Positions 12,760-18,137 of a stretch of DNA of 20,245 bases are shown here, in pieces. Each line of letters begins with the position of its first letter. The stretch's first letter is position 1. The stretch covers positions 1 to 20,245 of the forward strand of contig JAENVU010000481.1 of NCBI GenBank assembly GCA_016650415.1, given 5' to 3'. The notes under the pieces are model-generated. The model did no database searches and was not told the origin of the DNA. It saw nothing but the letters and a program-made list of their open reading frames with translations. This DNA comes from Acidimicrobiia bacterium. Its GTDB lineage: Bacteria; Actinomycetota; Acidimicrobiia; IMCC26256; JAENVU01. The position numbers and the translations under genes were made by a program.

Positions 12760-13608
12760 GTGACACTGTTCGACGCGCCGGCCTCATCGATCGAGGAACC
12801 CGCGAACTCCGACGCTCGAACGTGCCGATTGGTGCTGGCCTACGACGGCACCGACTTTCGCGGATTCGCGTCCCAGCTCGAGCAGCGCACGGTGGAAGGT
12901 GTCCTCGGCGAGGCACTGGCGCGGATCGTGCAGACCGAACCGCAACTCGCGGTGGCTGGCCGCACCGACGCCGGGGTCCACGCGAGGGGACAAGTCGTGT
13001 CGTTTCCCGTCGCGGTCGGTTTCGACGTCGATCGATTGCGCTCGAGCCTCAATGGGATGCTCCGGCCCGAGGTCGTGGTCCGGGAGGCGACCCTCGAACC
13101 GGCGGAGTTCGACGCCCGCTACTCCGCGCACTGGCGGGAGTATCGGTACACGATCGTGAACCGGCCCGAGCCCGATCCGTTCCGGGCACGGTACGCGTGG
13201 CACGTGGGTGCACCGCTCGATCTGCGTGCGCTCCGGCTCGCGGCGGACCCGTTCGTCGGCGAGCACGATTTCCTCGCGTTCTCCAAGAAGGGCCCGGCGG
13301 GCAAGACGACCGTGCGCACAGTGTTCGAATCGACCTGGCACGACCTGGGTGATGGCATTCTGCGGTACGACATCCGCGCGAGCGCGTTCTGCTGGCGGAT
13401 GGTGCGCTCCATCGTCGGCACCCTGGTGGATGTCGGCATCGGCAAGCTGACGCCGGGTGACATGCTCACCCTGCTGCGCGCCGGCGATCGCAACTCCACC
13501 GGCTCGACCGCGCCGCCGAACGGCCTCTGCCTCTGGGCCGTCGGCTACCCGGAGAAGGGAGCCGTGGCCCGAGCGGCCCGGCCCGCAGGGCCCGGAGCGG
13601 ACGCCTAG
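12760..13608 (+). CDS. truA: tRNA pseudouridine(38-40) synthase TruA
   Basis: This 282-residue enzyme isomerises uridines 38, 39 and 40 of the tRNA anticodon stem. The catalytic Asp70 lies in AVAGRTDAGVHARGQV; LAYDGTDFRGFASQ at 26-39 and SAFCWRMVRSIVGTLVDVG near the C-terminus are typical. The first 20 residues (GTG start, rich in Ala, Ser, Glu) precede the usual family start at RLVLAYDG; a downstream start is therefore possible, but no better one is visible before the conserved block. Family length is usually about 250-270. The end overlaps by four bases with the convergent lipoprotein gene. The position after rplQ is standard. Confidence 0.94.
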   Translation: MTLFDAPASSIEEPANSDARTCRLVLAYDGTDFRGFASQLEQRTVEGVLGEALARIVQTEPQLAVAGRTDAGVHARGQVVSFPVAVGFDVDRLRSSLNGMLRPEVVVREATLEPAEFDARYSAHWREYRYTIVNRPEPDPFRARYAWHVGAPLDLRALRLAADPFVGEHDFLAFSKKGPAGKTTVRTVFESTWHDLGDGILRYDIRASAFCWRMVRSIVGTLVDVGIGKLTPGDMLTLLRAGDRNSTGSTAPPNGLCLWAVGYPEKGAVARAARPAGPGADA

Positions 13609-14129
13609 GCCGGTTGCACGCTGACGACCACGATGTGGGGGGTCGCACGCGCGAGGCCGGCGGCGCTGACCTGCCAGCCGTGGCCGGTCACGCTCATGTC
13701 GACGATGCCGTCCTGCTCCGACGAACTTCCGGCGGCGCGATCGACGGTGAAACCACTCGAGGTCAGTTGCTGCTCGTAGGCCGCGATCGTCGTGGCCGCG
13801 GGCTCGCGGCCGATCGAATACGTGATCTGGAACAACGGATGGCCGCCGGCCCTCCCGGAGATCGCGCTCATCCGTTTCCATCCCTTGGGCAGGGGTACGT
13901 CACCCGGGAAGTCCTTCGGCAGCTTCGTTTGGTTGAAGGTCAGGTCCGAGGTATCGCTCTGAATATTGACCCGGGCCTTCTTGCCGGAACCGGTCACGGT
14001 GATCTTGCCGTCGTCGGTGGTCCTGACCTTGGCGTCACTGCCACACGCGGCGAGCGCGATGATCAGCACCGCGGCCGATGCCACGAGCCGGAGCACGCGC
14101 CGATGCTGCGGCCGATGGGGCCGGGGCAC
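13605..14129 (-). CDS. Small lipoprotein of unknown function
   Basis: This 174-residue protein has a lipoprotein signal peptide: a basic start with several Arg and His, the hydrophobic run LRLVASAAVLIIA, and the lipobox LAAC with Cys29 followed by GSD. The mature part is probably anchored to the outer face of the cell membrane. It has a TTDDGKITVTG stretch like a beta strand-turn repeat, then FPGDVPLPKGWKRMS and a C-terminal half ending in VVVSVQPA. FPxDxPLP blocks occur in other short actinobacterial lipoproteins of unknown role, from memory. The GTG start shares one base with the stop of the phosphodiesterase gene (TAGTG), so the two proteins are made together. No enzyme motif is seen. Confidence 0.85.
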   Translation of the reverse strand: MPRPHRPQHRRVLRLVASAAVLIIALAACGSDAKVRTTDDGKITVTGSGKKARVNIQSDTSDLTFNQTKLPKDFPGDVPLPKGWKRMSAISGRAGGHPLFQITYSIGREPAATTIAAYEQQLTSSGFTVDRAAGSSSEQDGIVDMSVTGHGWQVSAAGLARATPHIVVVSVQPA

Positions 14130-15643
14130 TACTGCACGCCCAGGTACAGGAACCCGTAGGCCTCGTCGCGGAAGGTGAGGCCGGACTCCTTCAGCGGCAC
14201 GCCCCAGTCGCCTTGCACCGCGGGGTTGTTCTCCTCCATGCCGTGATCGGCGACGAGCACGAACGCGGTGTCGTCGAACATTCCGGCCTGCTCGACCGCG
14301 GCCATCACCTCACCGATGCGCGCGTCGGAGTCGCGAATGGACGCGGCCGCGATCTCCGAGTGGGGCCCGCCCTCGTGCATCGCGGAGTCGGTCAGCGTGA
14401 AGTTGACCCACATGAACTTTGGCAACGGGTACGAGACGTCGCGGTAGTGCCCGCTGAGAATCCCGACCGCCTGTTCGACTCCCATGTGGTCGACGATCGT
14501 GGACCACGAGTAGTCCTTCGACGGCCGCACGAACCGCTCGGTCGAGTGGGGGAGCCCGATCGGGTCTTCCGGAATCGGCGGGATCTCGCCGCGGCGGAAG
14601 AAGTCGAACGTCGAGTAGCTCGCGCCGACGTCGCACGGCTCGTTGCAGGAGGCGGTGAAGACATCGTCCCAGGTCCGGTGGATCGCCGCATGGATCGACT
14701 CGGTGCCGGGGGCGAGGGTCTCCATCGCGTTCGGCCAGGTCGCGGCCGAGTTCGTGATGATCTGCTTGCCCTCGGCCCGATCCCACCACGCGTTGTTCAG
14801 GATGCCGTGGTGGCCCGGGTGACGGCCGGTGATGATCGACGTGTGGTTGGCCAGCGTGATGGTGGGCAGGCTCGCCATTGCGCCGTGTTGGTACGACGTG
14901 CCCATCGCCATCAGCCGGGTCACGTTGGGCGCCTCGCCCCGCGCGGCCATGTCGTAGAGCACGTTCGGGTTGGTGCCGTCGAAGAGGAAGCCGATGACGT
15001 GCTTCGGCCGCCCGGCGTCGAGGTCGAGCACGTCGTGGCGGACCTCGCCGTCCTGACCGAAGAGGTAGGTGCCGTCCTGGCGCGGCGCCGTGCCCAAGAG
15101 GTGGAGCACGGTGGGTGCGACGTCGACGAGCCGCGCACTCCGCGGCACGAGCCCGTCGTTGCGGACTCCCTTGCCCGCGATGACGAACGGTGCCCGGGCC
15201 TGGACCACACCGAGCGATCCGTGCTCGCCGCGGTGACCGCCCTGATCTTCCCAGTTGTGTGACGCCGAGTGGATCACGCACAGGTCCGGAGCCGAGGGGT
15301 GGTCGAACAGCTGTGCGATCGTGTCGTACGCGTGGGGATATGCGTTCACACTGCGGTGCGGGTAGGCATTGGCGCGCTCGTCGGGAAGCGGCGCGAACTT
15401 CTCGGTCGACTGATCGGCGAGCGGATCGGTCCCGGTCGAATCGAGGCGCTCGTACCCGGTATCGGTGCGCCGGAACGAGACCGATCCGTCGTGGGTGCGG
15501 GCCTGGTAATGGTCGCCGTGGCTGGAGAGCACCATGTCGACGATCGGTTCCAGGCTCGGATCCATGAGGATCTCGAGGGCCCGATCGGCGTCGGCTTCGA
15601 GCTCGGGGGCGATGTGATGAGGGGTCGCAGCTGCGGGAGTCAC
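14129..15643 (-). CDS. Alkaline-phosphatase-superfamily phosphodiesterase, active-site order permuted
   Basis: This 504-residue protein matches type I phosphodiesterases/nucleotide pyrophosphatases, metal enzymes that cleave phosphate mono- or diesters. Metal ligands and nucleophile are all recognisable: Asp222 in GFLFDGTNPN, Thr263 in LPTITLANHTSIITG, Asp419 and His423 in TDSAMH, Asp466-His467 in VADHGME, and the last histidine of the site, His141 in GEHGSL. In known enzymes that histidine block and the following VDVAPTVLHLLG close the domain; here they come first (135-184) and the DHGM block is near the end. No signal peptide is visible, so it appears cytoplasmic. The GTG start (15643) follows a TACGCT hexamer by six bases, suggesting a leaderless transcript. 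The frame is open further upstream but overlaps rplM there. Substrate unknown. Confidence 0.88.
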   Translation of the reverse strand: MTPAAATPHHIAPELEADADRALEILMDPSLEPIVDMVLSSHGDHYQARTHDGSVSFRRTDTGYERLDSTGTDPLADQSTEKFAPLPDERANAYPHRSVNAYPHAYDTIAQLFDHPSAPDLCVIHSASHNWEDQGGHRGEHGSLGVVQARAPFVIAGKGVRNDGLVPRSARLVDVAPTVLHLLGTAPRQDGTYLFGQDGEVRHDVLDLDAGRPKHVIGFLFDGTNPNVLYDMAARGEAPNVTRLMAMGTSYQHGAMASLPTITLANHTSIITGRHPGHHGILNNAWWDRAEGKQIITNSAATWPNAMETLAPGTESIHAAIHRTWDDVFTASCNEPCDVGASYSTFDFFRRGEIPPIPEDPIGLPHSTERFVRPSKDYSWSTIVDHMGVEQAVGILSGHYRDVSYPLPKFMWVNFTLTDSAMHEGGPHSEIAAASIRDSDARIGEVMAAVEQAGMFDDTAFVLVADHGMEENNPAVQGDWGVPLKESGLTFRDEAYGFLYLGVQ

Positions 15644-15649
15644 GTCCGC

Positions 15650-15655
15650 AGCGTA
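15650..15655 (-). promoter_or_regulatory. Candidate -10 box (TACGCT) for a leaderless phosphodiesterase mRNA
   Basis: On the minus strand TACGCT is followed by six bases and then the GTG start. Transcription would begin at or next to the start codon, and no ribosome-binding site is visible, as expected of a leaderless message. No clear -35 is present. It also supports GTG 15643 as the start. Confidence 0.35.
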
Positions 15656-15742
15656 CCGACGCCCGATCGGGATGGTTGTCGCGGTGGCCCGGTCCGCCGG
15701 AAAATCGGCCAGAACTGACGAATCGCGAAGGTGGGGCTTGGC

Positions 15743-15772
15743 TTGGCCCGGTCTGGCGGGCGCGAGTAGTCT
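15743..15772 (+). promoter_or_regulatory. Candidate promoter of rplM-rpsI-glmM
   Basis: TTGGCC (15743-15748) and TAGTCT (15767-15772) are separated by 18 bases, the best spaced -35/-10 pair I found. Transcription from about 15779 would give a leader of about 80 bases before the rplM GTG. The rest of the 216-base divergent gap (15644-15859) holds no gene. Confidence 0.45.
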
Positions 15773-15808
15773 TCCCTCCCTTGTGTGTGGCCCGATGTGG
15801 CCGCGCGC

Positions 15809-15837
15809 GCCCGGCTCGGGGAGTTCCTGAGGTGGGC
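15809..15837 (+). promoter_or_regulatory. Imperfect stem-loop in the rplM leader
   Basis: GCCC (15809-15812) pairs with GGGC (15834-15837), CTC (15815-15817) with GAG (15829-15831), and GG with CC around an AGTT loop, with small internal loops between. It lies in the middle of the predicted rplM leader. Ribosomal protein L13 represses its own operon in E. coli through the leader, so a similar role is conceivable, but the structure is short and not unique. Confidence 0.3.
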
Positions 15838-15859
15838 CGGACGTCGAGAGAGTGGATCT

Positions 15860-16312
15860 GTGCGGACCTTCCATCCCAAAGAAGCTGATATTCACCACGC
15901 GTGGCACGTGATCGATGCCGAAGGCATCGTGCTCGGTCGCCTGGCCACCGAGATCGCGCACCTCCTGCGCGGGAAGCACAAGCCGATCTGGGCGCCCAAC
16001 GTCGACGTTGGTGACCACGTGATCGTCGTCAATGCGACCAAGCTCGACATCTCGCTGCGCAAGTCCGAAGACAAGCTCTACTACCGCCACTCGGGCTACC
16101 CGGGCGGTATCCGGTCCGAGAACCTCGGCCACCTCATGGGCCGCAACCCCGAGCGCGTCATCAAGCTCGCGGTCCGCGGCATGCTCCCCAAGAGCCGCCT
16201 CGGTCGCGCCCAGCTGAAGAAGCTCCGGGTCTACTCCGGCCCCACCCACCCGCACGCCGCGCAGGAGCCGCAGCCGCGTGCCCTGACCCAACCGTCGAGG
16301 AACGCCAAGTGA
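15860..16312 (+). CDS. rplM: 50S ribosomal protein L13
   Basis: This 150-residue protein is an early assembly protein of the large subunit. It is recognised by the start VRTFHPKEADIHHAWHVIDA and by VLGRLATEIAHLLRGKHKP, then HSGYPGGIRSENL and AVRGMLPKSRLGR. It ends in a Pro/Gln-rich tail. The GTG at 15860 is the start because it gives the family N-terminus; the frame extends 25 codons upstream to an ATG, but those residues have no counterpart. GAGAGAG (15846-15852) is a modest ribosome-binding site. The stop overlaps the rpsI start as GTGA. Confidence 0.95.
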   Translation: MRTFHPKEADIHHAWHVIDAEGIVLGRLATEIAHLLRGKHKPIWAPNVDVGDHVIVVNATKLDISLRKSEDKLYYRHSGYPGGIRSENLGHLMGRNPERVIKLAVRGMLPKSRLGRAQLKKLRVYSGPTHPHAAQEPQPRALTQPSRNAK

Positions 16313-16701
16313 GCAAGCCCCTCATCCAGACGACCGGCCGTCGCAAAGAGGCCGTCGCACGCGTCCGCCTCCGCCCCGGCACCGGCAAGATCGTGATCAA
16401 CGGTCGCGAGATCGAGAACTACTTCCACATCGCCACGCACCGCATGGCCTCCACCGAGGGTCTGCGCATCACCCAGACCGCCGACGTGTACGACGTCGAC
16501 GCGACGATCCGTGGTGGTGGCATCGCCGGTCAGGCCGGCGCCCTGTGCCTCGGGATTGCGCGGGCACTGCTCGCACTCGACCCTGAAGCCCGCCCGGCGT
16601 TGAAGAAGGCCGGCCTGCTCACGCGTGACGCGCGGGAGAAGGAACGGCGCAAGTACGGGCTCAAGAAGGCCCGCAAGGCGCCTCAGTACTCCAAGCGGTA
16701 G
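16309..16701 (+). CDS. rpsI: 30S ribosomal protein S9
   Basis: This 130-residue protein of the 30S head has a C-terminal tail that touches P-site tRNA. Recognised by TTGRRKEAVARVRLRPGTGK, the block GGGIAGQAGALCLGIARAL, LTRDAREKERRKYGLKKARK and the invariant ending SKR. The GTG start overlaps the rplM stop as GTGA and has GAGGAA at 16297-16302. rplM-rpsI is the usual pair, followed as in other actinobacteria by glmM. Confidence 0.97.
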   Translation: MSKPLIQTTGRRKEAVARVRLRPGTGKIVINGREIENYFHIATHRMASTEGLRITQTADVYDVDATIRGGGIAGQAGALCLGIARALLALDPEARPALKKAGLLTRDAREKERRKYGLKKARKAPQYSKR

Positions 16702-16722
16702 TCGAGCCTTCGCTCGCGCGCC

Positions 16723-18051
16723 ATGGCGCCGCGTTTCGGTACCGATGGGATTCGCGGTGCCGCGGGTTCTGAACTCACTCCGGACTTGGTCCGAGCGTTG
16801 GGCCGCGCCGCGGTCGCCGCGCTCGGTACCGACGTTCCGTTCTTGATTGCGCGCGATCCCCGCGAATCGGGCCCCGAGTTGGAAGCGGCGATCACCGATG
16901 GCATCGCGCGCGCGGGTGGCACCGTGCGACTCCTCGGGATGTTGCCGACGCCGGGTCTGGCCGCATCGTGTGCGGCGACGGGCGCCGCAGGGGTGATGAT
17001 CTCGGCGAGCCACAACGTCTTCTCGGACAACGGCGTCAAGTTGTTCGAGCCGGGCGGTCGGAAGCTCCGCGACGAGACCGAGGCTGCCGTCGAGGCGGCG
17101 TTGGCGGCCGATGATCGACCGGAGGCGGAATCGGCCGGGTCGATCACCACGGTTCCCAACGCCGCGGACGCCTACGTCGCCCACCTCGTCATGGCCGCCG
17201 GTGGCGGCTCGCCGTTCACGGGGTTGTCGGTCGTGGTCGATGCCGCGAACGGGGCCGCCTCCGAGGTGGGCCCGCGAGCGCTCCGGGAACTCGGTGCGAC
17301 GGTCGAGGTGCTCCACGCCGAGCCCAACGGGACCAACATCAATGCGGGCTGCGGCTCGACCTATCCCGATGTGGTCGCCGAGGCCGTTCGGGCCATGGAG
17401 GCCGATTGCGGTCTGGCCTTCGACGGCGATGCGGATCGGATCGTGGCGGTCGACGCCTCCGGTGCGATCGTCGACGGTGATCACATCCTCGCAATTCTCG
17501 CGATCGACCTCCAAGCTCGCGACCGGTTGCGCAACGACGCGATCGCGACGACCGTGATGGCCAACCTCGGTCTGGTGCGTGCCCTCGAACCCCGCGGTAT
17601 CGATGTGATCGTCACGCCGGTCGGTGATCGTCACGTGCTCGCGGCGATGGAGGATCACGATCTGGTGCTCGGCGGAGAGCAGTCGGGCCACATCATCGAG
17701 TCCGAGTACGCCGTGACCGGAGATGGCCCGCTGACCGGGATCCTGGTGTTGGCGGCGATGGTCCGCTCGGGTCGATCACTCGCCGAACTGGCGAGCGTCG
17801 TCGTGAAGTATCCGCAGGTCCTGCGCAATGTGCGGGTCGCGAATCGGGATGGGCTGGACGCGGCCACGGAGTTCTGGGCGGCCGTCGCCGGGGTCGAAGC
17901 GGATCTTGCCGGCGAGGGCCGGGTGTTGGTGCGGCCGTCGGGGACCGAGCCGGTCGTGCGGGTGATGGTCGAGGCGGCCTCCACCGACGCCGCCGAGCGG
18001 TTCGCCGATGCCCTCGTCGACGCGCTGACGGGCGCCCTCGGAGCCGGTTGA
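16723..18051 (+). CDS. glmM: Phosphoglucosamine mutase
   Basis: This 442-residue enzyme interconverts glucosamine-6-phosphate and glucosamine-1-phosphate, the second step towards UDP-GlcNAc. The domains are in order: FGTDGIRG at 5-12; the phosphoserine loop VMISASHN with catalytic Ser96; the metal-binding loop DGDADR at 234-239; GGEQSGHII in the sugar-binding domain; and the phosphate-binding RPSGTEPVVRVMVE near the C-terminus. Length is normal. After ASHN the usual Pro is Val (ASHNVFSDNG), a small oddity close to the active site. The ATG is 21 bases after rpsI with no clear ribosome-binding site, so it probably depends on the ribosomal transcript. The next gene encodes the preceding enzyme of the same pathway. 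Confidence 0.95.
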   Translation: MAPRFGTDGIRGAAGSELTPDLVRALGRAAVAALGTDVPFLIARDPRESGPELEAAITDGIARAGGTVRLLGMLPTPGLAASCAATGAAGVMISASHNVFSDNGVKLFEPGGRKLRDETEAAVEAALAADDRPEAESAGSITTVPNAADAYVAHLVMAAGGGSPFTGLSVVVDAANGAASEVGPRALRELGATVEVLHAEPNGTNINAGCGSTYPDVVAEAVRAMEADCGLAFDGDADRIVAVDASGAIVDGDHILAILAIDLQARDRLRNDAIATTVMANLGLVRALEPRGIDVIVTPVGDRHVLAAMEDHDLVLGGEQSGHIIESEYAVTGDGPLTGILVLAAMVRSGRSLAELASVVVKYPQVLRNVRVANRDGLDAATEFWAAVAGVEADLAGEGRVLVRPSGTEPVVRVMVEAASTDAAERFADALVDALTGALGAG

Positions 18052-18122
18052 GCGCGTCCGGTCCCGGCGGCAGGAGTGGTCGACGAGCTGATCCGCCCGC
18101 TCGATGGCGGGTTCGACACCGG

Positions 18123-18128
18123 TAGGCT
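18123..18128 (+). promoter_or_regulatory. Candidate -10 box (TAGGCT) for a leaderless glmS-like mRNA
   Basis: TAGGCT ends nine bases before the ATG at 18138, so transcription would begin within about three bases of the start codon. A small stem, CCCGC/GCGGG (18096-18111), lies upstream in the 86-base gap. GGGGG between hexamer and ATG could instead be a weak ribosome-binding site. Confidence 0.35.
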
Positions 18129-18137
18129 GGGGGCTTC

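Noticed and set aside
15644..16291. 5' extension of the minus-strand phosphodiesterase frame to 720 codons
   Set aside because: The added part is antisense to rplM, has no family similarity, and a GTG at 15643 with a nearby -10-like hexamer gives a sensible start.
16231..17691. 486-codon minus-strand open frame
   Set aside because: Antisense to rpsI and glmM, low-complexity Arg/Gly/Asp-rich product, no motif.
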